Assembly: GCF_004684345.1 (NCBI RefSeq)
Contig: NZ_CP038469.1
Coordinates: 4,402,001 to 4,466,000, forward strand
DNA from: Citrobacter tructae
Lineage (GTDB): Bacteria > Pseudomonadota > Gammaproteobacteria > Enterobacterales > Enterobacteriaceae
DNA: 64,000 nt
Direction: 5' to 3'
This document shows, piece after piece, positions 22,776-31,939 of the stretch (position 1 is its first letter; every line of letters starts with the position of its first letter). A program made the position numbers and the translations under genes. The notes under the pieces were generated by a model. It made no database searches and was not told where the DNA came from. It worked only from the letters and a program-made list of their open reading frames with translations.

Positions 22776-24854
22776 TTAAACCAGCGCATCCTTATCGATA
22801 CCCAGTCGCTTCATGCGCGAGAGCAGCGTTGTGCGTTTCAGTCCCAGCCGCTGCGCTGCGCCTTTCGGACCGGCGACCACGCCGTTCGTCTCTTTCAACA
22901 CACGCATAATCAGCTGGTATTCATCTTCGCCTTCCTGCGCCACTTCGGTCGCGACTTGTGGTGGGCACGATGCCTGCGTGGTGATGTCCGGCAAAGACAG
23001 TTGCAACACGTTGCCCCGGGTGAGCAGAACCGCGCGTTCCACTACGTTTTCCAGTTCGCGCACGTTACCCGGCCACTCCATGCTGCTCAGCGTGCGCAGC
23101 GCTTCAGCAGGAATGCTGTCGATATTACGCCCCATCCGGCGGGCAATTTTAAAGGTGAAGGCTTTCACCAGCAGCGGGATATCTTCCGGGCGCTCGCGCA
23201 GCGGCGGAAGATGGATCGGGAAGACGTTCAGACGATAGTAGAGATCGTTACGGAATTCGCGATCGACCACCATCTTTTTCAGATCGCGGTTAGTGGCAGC
23301 GATCAATCGCACATCGGTTTGGATCAGCTTATTGCTGCCCAGACGTTCAAACTCTTGCTCCTGCAGAACGCGCAGTAGCTTAGGCTGTAGCTCCAGCGGC
23401 ATGTCGCCAACTTCGTCGAGGAACAGCGAGCTTTTATCGGCAAGTTCGAAACGACCAATGCGCTGGGTGCTGGCACCGGTAAACGCGCCGCGTTCATGGC
23501 CAAACAGGTCACTCTCCAGCAGCCCGGCAGGCATGGCCGCACAGTTCATCTTCACCATCCGGCGAGCATTGCGTCCGCTCAGATTGTGGATCGCCCTGGC
23601 AATCAGCTCTTTACCCGTTCCGGTTTCACCGAGAATCAGCACAGTGCTGTCGCTTTGCGCCACCATCTCGACCTGTTTGAGCACGCTGTACATGGCTTCG
23701 CTGCGGCCAATGATTTCACCAAACTCGCTGTCCACGTTATTAAGTTGCTCGGTCAGCGCCAGGTTCTCGTCGACCAGCCGTTCTTTCAGGCGGTGGATCT
23801 CCTGGTAGGCGAGGGCGTTATCGACAGCAATTGCCACGCGCTCGGCAATCTGGCGCAGCAGCTTGAGATTGGCGGTGGTGAACACTTTCTCTTCGCACTG
23901 GGCCAGCTTAAGGACGCCAAGCATGGTATTGCCGGACATCAGCGGCAGCAGGCACAGAGTTTGTAACTGGTTACCCCAGGTCTCGAACAGCATGCGTTCG
24001 TAAGGTGCCAGGGCATCACGTTCGCTCAGGTTAATCAGCAGCATCTCTTTGCTTTTAAACACCCGTTCGGAGAGTGTGCCCGCTTCGTCTACTTCGCTCT
24101 GCTCGTGTGCCGGATGATGTTCATCCAGATAGTGTGTGGAGTAGATGCTCAGTTTATTTTTACGATCGCTGCGTAACACGATGCTGATGGCATCAATGTC
24201 GAAGTAGTGATGGATCTCTTTGGCGACTTCGCTAACCAGTTCGTCAATGTCCAGGCGGGAGAGCACCGCATTGGTGATGGCGACCAGGATGCGAAAGTTG
24301 TCACGCTCACGACACAGCAGATCGTAGTCGACGTTGTTGCTGACCCGGTTCTGGATCTGTTCGGCAACGACGCCGACAATCTGGGTGAAGGTCTGCAGGC
24401 GGCTGTACTCTTTTTCACTCCATGGGCGGTCTTCGTTGCGGATGAATTCACAGCCGCCAAAGATGCGCCCATCAGCAGCCAGCGGCAGCAGACAGTAATG
24501 GCCAAATTGAGAGTACAACCCACCGGATGCCAACTGCGGCCAGGTTTCAGTAAACTCATGGTAGTTGCAGTGCAGCGCATCGGGACGAGAGAGAATGCGG
24601 CGCACCGGGCCGTGCGCCAGCACCGTTTCGTCTTCATAGTCGATGGGTTTACCATTTTCGCGCGTCGTGAAGTAACGCGCACGCTGCGTCTGCGCCTGCC
24701 ATAACACAATAGCCGCACAGTCGGCCAGCGCCGAACGCTTAACCAACTGTGAAAGCGCCTCACTGAGAGACTGAAGATCGGGCTGCTGTAATAATGTACG
24801 AGTAATATCGAACAAGCCTTGCTGTCCGAGGTCACTCATCGGTGTATACGACAT
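22776..24854 (-). CDS. fhlA: Formate hydrogenlyase transcriptional activator FhlA
   Basis: Sigma-54-dependent activator of 692 residues that senses formate and turns on hyc, hyp, hydN-hypF and fdhF. Two GAF domains fill about residues 1-370. The AAA+ domain has Walker A GETGTGKE, the sigma-54-contact loop GAFTGA and the arginine region NDLYYRLNVFPI; the C-terminal Fis-type HTH is AAQRLGLKRTTLLSRMKRL. The start is at MSYTPMSDLG; an upstream in-frame start adds eight residues not in the family. The gene follows hypE in the same direction, separated by a REP element. Confidence 0.98.
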   Translation of the reverse strand: MSYTPMSDLGQQGLFDITRTLLQQPDLQSLSEALSQLVKRSALADCAAIVLWQAQTQRARYFTTRENGKPIDYEDETVLAHGPVRRILSRPDALHCNYHEFTETWPQLASGGLYSQFGHYCLLPLAADGRIFGGCEFIRNEDRPWSEKEYSRLQTFTQIVGVVAEQIQNRVSNNVDYDLLCRERDNFRILVAITNAVLSRLDIDELVSEVAKEIHHYFDIDAISIVLRSDRKNKLSIYSTHYLDEHHPAHEQSEVDEAGTLSERVFKSKEMLLINLSERDALAPYERMLFETWGNQLQTLCLLPLMSGNTMLGVLKLAQCEEKVFTTANLKLLRQIAERVAIAVDNALAYQEIHRLKERLVDENLALTEQLNNVDSEFGEIIGRSEAMYSVLKQVEMVAQSDSTVLILGETGTGKELIARAIHNLSGRNARRMVKMNCAAMPAGLLESDLFGHERGAFTGASTQRIGRFELADKSSLFLDEVGDMPLELQPKLLRVLQEQEFERLGSNKLIQTDVRLIAATNRDLKKMVVDREFRNDLYYRLNVFPIHLPPLRERPEDIPLLVKAFTFKIARRMGRNIDSIPAEALRTLSSMEWPGNVRELENVVERAVLLTRGNVLQLSLPDITTQASCPPQVATEVAQEGEDEYQLIMRVLKETNGVVAGPKGAAQRLGLKRTTLLSRMKRLGIDKDALV

Positions 24855-24921
24855 ATTGCTTTTCCAGGAAGCACCCACGGTGCAAAAACGGTAAATGAAT
24901 TATAGGTATAAGTTGTAAATT

Positions 24922-25001
24922 ATTGCCGGGTGGCGGTTTTGCCTTATCCGGCCTACGGTATGAACCGCTTACAGGCCGGATAAGGAGCGTTAGCATCGCC
25001 A
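24922..25001. repeat. REP/BIME-type element between hypE and fhlA
   Basis: Contains GCCGGGTGGCGG..., CCTTATCCGGCCTACGG and GGCCGGATAAGG, the standard palindromic units of enterobacterial REP elements in opposed orientation. It separates the hyp operon from fhlA and may reduce read-through. Confidence 0.85.
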
Positions 25002-25009
25002 AACGGCTG

Positions 25010-26020
25010 CTAGCATATACGAGGGAGTGGTTCGGCGTGTGGTAAATCAAGAGTGCGCTTCACACCGTAAAGCCCGGCGAGGCGAACACCTTTACGTTCA
25101 ACCACTTCACCAATCAGCGCCGCGTCGCGTCCCAACGGATGCGCGCGCAGAGTGGCAAGCACGCTCTCTGCGGCCTGACGTTCTACGGCAATCACCAGTT
25201 TGCCTTCGTTGGCAAAGTTGAGCGCATCCAGACCCAGTAGTTCGCAGACGCCGCGTACCGCGGGCTTCACCGGCAGGGCTGCTTCAGACAGCTCAATACC
25301 TAATCCGCATGAGGCGGCAAATTCATGGGTGACCGCGTTCACGCCGCCGCGAGTGGCGTCGCGCAGCGCCTTCACGCCAGGGATGTCGCGCAGCGTCTGA
25401 ATCAGCGGCGTTAACACCGCACAGTCGCTGACCAGTTCACCATCAAGACCCAGCTGTTCGCGCAGGTTGAGGATAGTCGCACCGTGGTCGCCGAGTGTAC
25501 CGCTAACCAGCAGTACATCGCCCACGCTCAGGGTTTGCGCACCCCAGTGGATATTGGCGGGGATCGCGCCCATTCCGGCAGTGTTGATAAACAGTTTGTC
25601 CGCCGCACCGCGCTGTACAACCTTGGTGTCACCGGTGACGATGGCAATGCCAGCTTCACGCGCGGTGGCTGCCATGCTGTTGACCACGGTTTTCAGCGTC
25701 TCCATCGGTAGGCCTTCTTCGAGGATAAACCCGCAGGAGAGGTAGCGAGGGATAGCGCCGCTGACGGCGACGTCGTTTGCCGTACCGCAGATCGCCAGCT
25801 TGCCGATATTGCCGCCGGGGAAGAACAGCGGATCAATCACGTAGCTGTCGGTTGAAAATGCCAGACGGTCGCCTTCAGCCACCAGTTGCGCCAGATCCAG
25901 ACGCGCCTGATCTTCCTGTTCCGCCAGCCACGGATTCGCAAAGGCTTCCATAAACAGGCTATTGATCAACTGTTGCATAGCCTGACCGCCGCTACCGTGG
26001 GCGAGTTGTACGCTGTTCAT
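25010..26020 (-). CDS. hypE: Hydrogenase maturation protein HypE
   Basis: Carbamoyl dehydratase of 336 residues. HypF carbamoylates its C-terminal Cys (the chain ends PRIC), and HypE dehydrates this to a thiocyanate that donates cyanide to the hydrogenase iron. N-terminal AIR-synthase-like features are visible: HGSGGQAM near residue 8, GDRLAFSTDSYV, GGNIGKLAICGTANDV and GDTKVV. Its start overlaps the hypD stop by 4 bp. Confidence 0.98.
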   Translation of the reverse strand: MNSVQLAHGSGGQAMQQLINSLFMEAFANPWLAEQEDQARLDLAQLVAEGDRLAFSTDSYVIDPLFFPGGNIGKLAICGTANDVAVSGAIPRYLSCGFILEEGLPMETLKTVVNSMAATAREAGIAIVTGDTKVVQRGAADKLFINTAGMGAIPANIHWGAQTLSVGDVLLVSGTLGDHGATILNLREQLGLDGELVSDCAVLTPLIQTLRDIPGVKALRDATRGGVNAVTHEFAASCGLGIELSEAALPVKPAVRGVCELLGLDALNFANEGKLVIAVERQAAESVLATLRAHPLGRDAALIGEVVERKGVRLAGLYGVKRTLDLPHAEPLPRIC

Positions 26021-27138
26021 GCTTCACACTCCTGCTGACGATACTGATACCAGGCGGCACATGCGCCTTCTGAGGAGACCATCAGTGCGCCAAACGCGGT
26101 CTCCGGGTTACAGGTTTTACCAAACAACGGGCACTGATGCGGTTTACATCTGCCGGTCAGCACCTCGCCGCAGCGCGCGCGCGGATCGTCATACACCTGC
26201 TGTGGGGCTGGTTTGAAATGCGCTTCGGCATCAAAACGTTGATAGTCAGGCGTCAGATGAACGCCGGAGGATTCGATAACGCCCAGACCGCGCCATTCGC
26301 TGTCGCCATCGACGCTGAACACCTCGGCGATAGCCTGCTGGGCTAAGGCGTTACCGGCATCCGGCACCACGCGACGGTACTGGTTCTCAACCTGACTGTG
26401 ATCCGCGATTTTCTGCTCAATCAACATCACCACGCCTTGCAGCAGATCAAGCGGTTCGAAACCGGCGACGACCAGCGGACGATGAAAATCGGAGGCGATG
26501 AAATTATAGGCATCGGTGCCAATCACCATGCTGACGTGACCCGGCGCTAAAAAGGCGTCGATCCCGTTATCCGGTTGTTCCAGCAGGCTGCGCAGCGTCG
26601 GGATCAGCGTAATGTGCTGACAGAAAAAGTAAAAGTTCTGCACGTCACGCTGTTTTGCCTGCTGAAGCGTGATGGCGGTGGTTGGCATGGTGGTTTCAAA
26701 ACCCAGACCAAAGAACACGACTTTGCGGGTCGGGTTTTCCTCGGCCAGCTTCAGCGCATCCATCGGAGAATAGACGATGCGGATATCTGCACCGCGCGCT
26801 TTGGCTTGCAGCAGCGAACCCTGTTTTCCTGGGACGCGCATGGCGTCGCCGAAGGTGCAGAAAATCACTTCCGGGTGGCTGGCGATCTCTACGCAGCTGT
26901 CGATTCTGCCCATCGGCAGCACGCAAACCGGGCAGCCGGGGCCATGAATAAACTCGACGTTTTCGGGCAGCAACTGGTCAAGACCGAATTTAAAGATAGC
27001 GTGGGTATGACCACCGCACACTTCCATAATGCGCAGCGGGCGTTCAGCTGTGTAGGGGAGGTGAGCGGCACGTTCACACAGGTGATCTATCAACTGCATC
27101 ACCTGTTCCGGTGCGCGGTATTCGTCAACAAAACGCAT
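26017..27138 (-). CDS. hypD: Hydrogenase maturation protein HypD
   Basis: 373-residue Fe-S scaffold on which the Fe(CN)2CO unit is assembled together with HypC. Conserved blocks are EVCGGHTHAIFK near residue 39, IHGPGCPVCVLP near 64, FFGLGFETT near 145 and the C-terminal cysteine cluster (RCGEVLTG, KPHQCPLFGKTCNP) holding the [4Fe-4S] cluster. It overlaps hypC by one base and hypE by 4 bp. Confidence 0.98.
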   Translation of the reverse strand: MRFVDEYRAPEQVMQLIDHLCERAAHLPYTAERPLRIMEVCGGHTHAIFKFGLDQLLPENVEFIHGPGCPVCVLPMGRIDSCVEIASHPEVIFCTFGDAMRVPGKQGSLLQAKARGADIRIVYSPMDALKLAEENPTRKVVFFGLGFETTMPTTAITLQQAKQRDVQNFYFFCQHITLIPTLRSLLEQPDNGIDAFLAPGHVSMVIGTDAYNFIASDFHRPLVVAGFEPLDLLQGVVMLIEQKIADHSQVENQYRRVVPDAGNALAQQAIAEVFSVDGDSEWRGLGVIESSGVHLTPDYQRFDAEAHFKPAPQQVYDDPRARCGEVLTGRCKPHQCPLFGKTCNPETAFGALMVSSEGACAAWYQYRQQECEA

Positions 27139-27410
27139 TATTTTTCCTCGCCATACAGCAACGCGCCGACATCCGGCTCAACGTCAAACATGTTTTGCAG
27201 CGCCTCGAGCGTGTCGCGCGCTTCTGCTTCATTAATGATGCTCATGGCAAAACCTACGTGGACCAGGACCCATTGGCCCAGACGCGGTTGGCCATTTTCA
27301 TCACAGCTACCGACCAGCGTCAGGTCGACGTCGCGCTGAATACCGCAAACGTCGACTTTGGCCTGGTTGCCATCAATGGTGCGGATTTGACCCGGAACAC
27401 CTATGCACAT
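27138..27410 (-). CDS. hypC: Hydrogenase maturation chaperone HypC
   Basis: 90-residue chaperone that carries the iron centre from HypD to the hydrogenase-3 large subunit. The MCIGVPGQI N-terminus supplies the essential Cys2. The start at 27410 lies inside the hypB 3' end (10-bp overlap); a longer frame adding nine residues would bury the functional Cys2 and is rejected. Confidence 0.97.
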   Translation of the reverse strand: MCIGVPGQIRTIDGNQAKVDVCGIQRDVDLTLVGSCDENGQPRLGQWVLVHVGFAMSIINEAEARDTLEALQNMFDVEPDVGALLYGEEK

Positions 27411-28273
27411 CGCTGCGTCTCCAGCCAGGATATCCATTGATCCATGCCTTCACCGCTGGTGGCGGAAATCAGGATGATTTCAATTTCTGGATTCACTTCC
27501 CGGGCGCTGGCGATGCACTTTTCAACGTCAAAATTGAGGTACGGCAGCAGGTCGACTTTGTTGAGCAGCATCAGCGATGCGGCAGCAAACATATGCGGGT
27601 ATTTCAGCGGCTTGTCTTCGCCTTCGGTGACCGAAAGCACCGCTACTTTATGGCGTTCGCCAAGATCGAAGCTCGCCGGGCACACCAGGTTACCGACGTT
27701 CTCGATAAACAAAATACCGTTGTCATCAAGCGGTAAACGCGGCGCGGCATCGGCAATCATTTGTGCATCAAGATGGCAGCCTTTACCCGTGTTCACCTGG
27801 ATGGCGGGGGTGCCTGTGGCGCGAATACGGGCGGCATCGTTCACCGTCTGCTGGTCGCCTTCGATCACCGCACATGGCACGCTGCCTTTCAGCTTCATCA
27901 GCGTTTCGGTCAACAGCGTCGTTTTACCAGAGCCTGGGCTGGAGACGAGATTCAGTACCAGATGCTGACGGGCGGCGAAGCGGGCGCGGTTGCGCTCGGC
28001 CAGACGGTTGTTTTTGTCCAGCACGTCAATTTCCACTTCCAGCATACGGCGCTGGCTCATGCCAGGCGCGTGGGTACCTGCTTCGCCATGACCGTAGTGT
28101 AAATCGCCTTCTTCAGTTTGGCTTGGGGTGAAATTGGAGGTCTTTACACCGGTAATATTCAGCGCCGGACGAGCAGCCGGGGCAAATGGCGCGCTGCGAA
28201 ACGCCGAGTGGGGGTTATGTTCATCACCCTCTATATAAAGGTTGCCTTCAGCGCAACCACATGTCGTACACAT
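27401..28273 (-). CDS. hypB: Hydrogenase nickel incorporation GTPase HypB
   Basis: 290-residue SIMIBI GTPase that inserts nickel with HypA. It has the N-terminal high-affinity nickel motif MCTTCGC, a linker with His residues, P-loop SSPGSGKTTLL near residue 115, and metal-site Cys/His (GKGCHLDA) in the G domain. The gene lies 72 bp after hypA. Confidence 0.98.
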   Translation of the reverse strand: MCTTCGCAEGNLYIEGDEHNPHSAFRSAPFAPAARPALNITGVKTSNFTPSQTEEGDLHYGHGEAGTHAPGMSQRRMLEVEIDVLDKNNRLAERNRARFAARQHLVLNLVSSPGSGKTTLLTETLMKLKGSVPCAVIEGDQQTVNDAARIRATGTPAIQVNTGKGCHLDAQMIADAAPRLPLDDNGILFIENVGNLVCPASFDLGERHKVAVLSVTEGEDKPLKYPHMFAAASLMLLNKVDLLPYLNFDVEKCIASAREVNPEIEIILISATSGEGMDQWISWLETQRCA

Positions 28274-28312
28274 CGCTCACTCCTGATCTTTTTTTACTTA
28301 CAGTAAATCTGT

Positions 28313-28340
28313 TGCCGGATGGCCAAGTCGCCATCCGGCA
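28313..28340 (-). terminator. Hairpin in the hypA-hypB gap
   Basis: Stem GCCGGATGGC/GCCATCCGGC in the 72-bp gap. It is REP-like and lies within the operon, so it probably stabilises or attenuates mRNA rather than ending transcription completely. Confidence 0.55.
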
Positions 28341-28344
28341 TCTA

Positions 28345-28701
28345 TTAATCTTCAGCATCGCCTATTTCAATTCGTCGAATCTGCAGACCGTCATCGGCCA
28401 CGATTCTCAGCATATCGCTATGACATTGCGGACAACGGCGCACACGCTGCGTCAGCAATGTGACGTACTGCTGGCAAGTTTCACACCAACATTCGGCTTC
28501 TTGTTCTTCGAGGTGGAGTTTACAACCTTCTGCAAGGGTGCCACGGCATACCAGATCAAAACAAAAGGCGAGAGCGCTGGTTTCTACGCAAGAAAATGCG
28601 CCAATTTTGAGCCAGACCCCAGTTACCCGTTTTGCACCGTGTTGTGTGGCCTGTTGTTCAATCAATTCCAGTGCCCGTTGGCAGAGGGTTATTTCGTGCA
28701 T
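28345..28701 (-). CDS. hypA: Hydrogenase nickel incorporation protein HypA
   Basis: 118-residue nickel metallochaperone for hydrogenase 3. MHE at the N-terminus supplies the nickel ligand His2, and a zinc site is formed by CETC and CPQC in the C-terminal half. Start 28701 has GGGAGG upstream; the longer frame begins with residues before MHEITL and would abolish the nickel site. First gene of hypABCDE, divergent from hycA. Confidence 0.98.
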   Translation of the reverse strand: MHEITLCQRALELIEQQATQHGAKRVTGVWLKIGAFSCVETSALAFCFDLVCRGTLAEGCKLHLEEQEAECWCETCQQYVTLLTQRVRRCPQCHSDMLRIVADDGLQIRRIEIGDAED

Positions 28702-28731
28702 ATCGCCTCCCATGTTGTTGCCGTTATAAAA

Positions 28732-28746
28732 GCAAAAAACATGCCA
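28732..28746 (-). promoter_or_regulatory. Sigma-54 promoter of the hyp operon
   Basis: Minus strand TGGCATGTTTTTTGC carries GG and GC separated by 10 bases (-24/-12), about 30 bp upstream of the hypA start. Confidence 0.8.
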
Positions 28747-28767
28747 GATTGAATTTTTTCACCCGTG

Positions 28768-28806
28768 ACAATGACGACGATGACGAAATGACATGTCGTC
28801 ACGACT
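28768..28806. promoter_or_regulatory. Candidate FhlA upstream activation site between hypA and hycA
   Basis: The segment has an inverted repeat TGACGAC ... GTCGTCA enclosing CGAAATGACATG. Related wording occurs in the hycA-hycB gap and before hydN. It lies between the two divergent sigma-54 promoters, the expected place for FhlA binding. Confidence 0.55.
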
Positions 28807-28846
28807 GTTTGATTTTGTATCTTAATGAAATTAAAGGCATTTAATG

Positions 28847-28864
28847 TTGGCATGAAACGTGCTT
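28847..28864 (+). promoter_or_regulatory. Sigma-54 promoter of the hyc operon
   Basis: TTGGCATGAAACGTGCTT has GG and GC separated by 10 bases, about 35 bp upstream of hycA. Confidence 0.85.
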
Positions 28865-28899
28865 AAAGCTGACAGTCTCTGCTAAACGGGTAACCTGAC

Positions 28900-29358
28900 A
28901 TGACTATTTGGGAAATAAGCGAAAAAGCCGATTACATCGCTGAACGGCACCGTCGCCTACAGGACCAGTGGCGTATTTATTGCAACTCGCTGGTACAGGG
29001 AATCACCCTGTCGAAAGCGCGTTTGCATCATGCGATGAGCTGCGCGCCGGACAAAGATCTGTGCTTTGTCCTGTTTGAACACTTCGTTATCTACGTCACG
29101 CTGGCGGACGGCTTTAACAGCCATACCATCGAGTACTACGTTGAAACGAAAGACGGTGAAGATAAGCAGTTGATTGCACAGGCACAACTGTCCCTCGACG
29201 GCAAAGTCGATGAGCGTATCAGCAACCGCGATCGTGAACAGGTGCTGGAGCACTATCTCGAAAAAATCGCCAGCGTCTACGACAGCCTGTACACCGCGGT
29301 TGAAAACAATATGCCAGTGAATTTAAGCCAACTGGTAGAAGGACATAGCCCGGTTTGA
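28900..29358 (+). CDS. hycA: Formate hydrogenlyase regulatory protein HycA
   Basis: 152-residue cytoplasmic protein that counteracts FhlA and lowers expression of the formate regulon. No known catalytic motif is visible. It matches the length and sequence of E. coli HycA (MTIWEISEKADYIAERHRRL) and is the first gene of the hyc operon. Confidence 0.96.
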   Translation: MTIWEISEKADYIAERHRRLQDQWRIYCNSLVQGITLSKARLHHAMSCAPDKDLCFVLFEHFVIYVTLADGFNSHTIEYYVETKDGEDKQLIAQAQLSLDGKVDERISNRDREQVLEHYLEKIASVYDSLYTAVENNMPVNLSQLVEGHSPV

Positions 29359-29424
29359 ACCTCGGGTGTGCCCACTTGAGTCATGATGCGGTGCGTATGC
29401 TGCGTCACGACGGTTTAGGGAATG

Positions 29425-29485
29425 GGCATGTCGAAAAATGTCGAAAATGACATTTGATAGACATGTTTTCGTCAAAAATGACTAT
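29425..29485 (+). promoter_or_regulatory. Candidate FhlA site in the hycA-hycB gap
   Basis: Contains ATGTCGAAAATGACAT, preceded by a second ATGTCG copy, then GTTTTCGTCAAAAATGAC. An FhlA activation site in this gap is established in E. coli. The shared core is CGAAAATGACA. Confidence 0.5.
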
Positions 29486-29502
29486 CACCTGAGGAATGCC
29501 TG

Positions 29503-30114
29503 GTGAATCGTTTTGTAATTGCTGACTCCACTCTTTGCATCGGCTGCCACACGTGTGAAGCCGCCTGCTCAGAGACACATCGCCAGCATGGCCTGCAGTC
29601 AATGCCGCGCCTGAAAGTGATGCTAAATGAAAAAGAATCTGCACCGCAGCTTTGCCACCAGTGTGAAGATGCGCCTTGTGCCACAGTTTGCCCGGTCAAT
29701 GCTATTAACCGTGTCGACGGCGCCGTACAGCTGAATGAAAGCCTGTGCGTGAGCTGCAAACTGTGTGGGATCGCCTGTCCGTTTGGGGCCATTGAGTTCT
29801 CCGGCAGCCGCCCGCTTCATATCCCGGCGAATGCCAATACGTCAAAAGCGCCTCCTGCTCCGCCTGCGCCCGCTCGCGTCAGCACCCTGCTGGACTGGGT
29901 TCCGGGTGTCCGTGCCATTGCGGTGAAATGCGATCTGTGTAGCTTCGATGAACAAGGTCCGGCCTGCGTGCGCATGTGCCCAACGAAAGCCCTGCATCTG
30001 GTGAGCAATACGGATATCGCCCGCGCCAGCAAACGTAAGCGTGAGCTGACGTTCAATACCGACTTCGGCGATCTCTCCTTGTTTCAGCAGGCTCAGAGTG
30101 GAGATGCAAAATGA
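29503..30114 (+). CDS. hycB: Formate hydrogenlyase electron-transfer subunit HycB
   Basis: 203-residue polyferredoxin that passes electrons from formate dehydrogenase-H to hydrogenase 3. Four cysteine clusters are visible: CIGCHTCEAAC, CHQCEDAPCATVCP, CVSCKLCGIACP and CDLC...CVRMCP, enough for four [4Fe-4S] clusters. It overlaps hycC by 4 bp. Confidence 0.98.
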   Translation: MNRFVIADSTLCIGCHTCEAACSETHRQHGLQSMPRLKVMLNEKESAPQLCHQCEDAPCATVCPVNAINRVDGAVQLNESLCVSCKLCGIACPFGAIEFSGSRPLHIPANANTSKAPPAPPAPARVSTLLDWVPGVRAIAVKCDLCSFDEQGPACVRMCPTKALHLVSNTDIARASKRKRELTFNTDFGDLSLFQQAQSGDAK

Positions 30115-31937
30115 GCGCAATTTCACTGATTAACAGCGGCGTGGCCTGGTTTACGGCGGCGGCGGTTCTGGCATTTCTGTTTTCGTTTCATAAACCGTTT
30201 AGCGGCTGGATCGCCGGTGTTGGCGGTGCAGTAGGCAGCTTGTGTACGGCGGCTGCCGGTTTTAGCGTGCTTATTAATGGGCTGGCGGTCAGCGGTGTGA
30301 TGCCATTTATTGGTCACAGTCTGCAAATGACGCCGCTTAACGCTATCTGGCTTATCACACTGGGTCTGTGCGGCCTGTTTGTCAGCCTGTACAACATCGA
30401 CTGGCACCGTCATCCTCAGGTCAAAGCTAACGGCCTGTTGGTGAATCTGCTGATGGCGGCGGCGGTATGCGCGGTGGTTGCCAGCAACCTCGGCACGCTG
30501 GTGGTGATGGCGGAAATCATGGCGCTGTGTGCGGTATTCCTGACGGGCTGCAGCAAAGAAGGCAAGCTGTGGTTTGCGCTGGGCCGTATCGGTACGCTGC
30601 TGCTGGCAATCGCCTGCTGGTTGGTGTGGCAGCGCTACGGTACGCTGGAACTGCGTCTGCTCGACCTGCGCACCCAGCAATTGCCACTCGGCGCAGATAT
30701 CTGGCTGCTGGGCGTGGCGGGCTTTGGTTTGCTGGCCGGGATTATCCCGCTGCACGGTTGGGTGCCACAGGCACACGCCAACGCCAGTGCACCTGCTGCG
30801 GCGCTGTTCTCTACCGTGGTGATGAAGGTCGGTCTGCTGGGTATTCTGTCCCTGTCGCTGCTCGGCGGTAATGCACCGCTGTGGTGGGGTGTTACGTTGC
30901 TGGTGCTGGGAATGATCACCGCGTTTGTCGGCGGTCTGTATGCGCTGATGGAGCACAACATTCAGCGTCTGCTGGCGTACCACACGCTGGAAAATATCGG
31001 CATTATCCTGCTGGGATTGGGGGCTGGTGTGACCGGTATTTCCCTTAATCAACCGGCGCTGATAGCACTCGGCCTGACCGGTGGTCTGTACCACTTGGTC
31101 AACCACAGCCTGTTCAAAAGCGTCCTGTTTTTGGGCGCAGGCAGCATCTGGTTCCGTACCGGTCATCGTGATATCGAGAAACTGGGCGGCATCGGTAAAC
31201 GTATGCCGGTGATTTCTCTGGCGATGCTGGTTGGTCTGATGGCGATGGCCGCGCTGCCGCCGCTGAACGGTTTTGCCGGTGAGTGGGTTATTTACCAATC
31301 CTTCTTCAAACTGGGTAACAGCGGTGCATTTATTGGTCGTCTGTTAGGTCCGTTGCTGGCCGTCGGTCTGGCGATTACCGGCGCGCTGGCGGTGATGTGT
31401 ATGGCGAAAGTCTATGGCGTTACCTTCCTCGGCGCACCGCGTACAAAGGAAGCGGAAAACGCCTGCTGCGCGCCAATCCTGATGGGCGTGAGCGTGGTTG
31501 CGCTGGCTATCTGCTGCGTGATTGGCGGCGTTGCCGCTCCGTGGCTGTTGCCGCTGATCTCCGCTGCCGTTCCGCTGCCGCTGGAAACGGCGAATACAAC
31601 TGTTTCTCAGCCGATGATCACACTGCTGCTGATCGCGTGTCCGCTGCTGCCGTTCATTATCATGGCGATTTTCAAAGGCAACCGTCTGCCGTCGCGTTCA
31701 CGCGGTACCGCGTGGGTGTGTGGTTACGATCACGAGCAGTCAATGGTGATCACCGCGCATGGTTTTGCCATGCCGGTTAAAGAAGCCTTTGCCCCGGTGC
31801 TTAAACTGCGTAAATGGCTTAACCCGGTATCACTGGTTCCGGGCTGGCAGAATGCGGCTGCACCGGTGCTGTTCCGTCGCCTGGCGCTGATTGAGCTGGC
31901 GGTGCTGGTGGTGATTGTGGTTTCACGAGGAGCCTGA
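30111..31937 (+). CDS. hycC: Formate hydrogenlyase membrane subunit HycC
   Basis: 608-residue polytopic protein related to NuoL/NuoM and Mrp antiporters, with about 14-16 membrane helices. Family landmarks are GIIPLHGWVPQAHANASAPA and LYHLVNHSLFKSVLF, each carrying charged or His residues of the putative ion path. It anchors the complex in the inner membrane together with HycD. Confidence 0.98.
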   Translation: MSAISLINSGVAWFTAAAVLAFLFSFHKPFSGWIAGVGGAVGSLCTAAAGFSVLINGLAVSGVMPFIGHSLQMTPLNAIWLITLGLCGLFVSLYNIDWHRHPQVKANGLLVNLLMAAAVCAVVASNLGTLVVMAEIMALCAVFLTGCSKEGKLWFALGRIGTLLLAIACWLVWQRYGTLELRLLDLRTQQLPLGADIWLLGVAGFGLLAGIIPLHGWVPQAHANASAPAAALFSTVVMKVGLLGILSLSLLGGNAPLWWGVTLLVLGMITAFVGGLYALMEHNIQRLLAYHTLENIGIILLGLGAGVTGISLNQPALIALGLTGGLYHLVNHSLFKSVLFLGAGSIWFRTGHRDIEKLGGIGKRMPVISLAMLVGLMAMAALPPLNGFAGEWVIYQSFFKLGNSGAFIGRLLGPLLAVGLAITGALAVMCMAKVYGVTFLGAPRTKEAENACCAPILMGVSVVALAICCVIGGVAAPWLLPLISAAVPLPLETANTTVSQPMITLLLIACPLLPFIIMAIFKGNRLPSRSRGTAWVCGYDHEQSMVITAHGFAMPVKEAFAPVLKLRKWLNPVSLVPGWQNAAAPVLFRRLALIELAVLVVIVVSRGA

Positions 31938-31939
31938 GA

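Noticed and set aside
30123..31298. 391-codon open frame on the minus strand
   Set aside because: Lies antisense within hycC; its Gln/His/Arg-rich composition is the mirror of membrane-protein codons.
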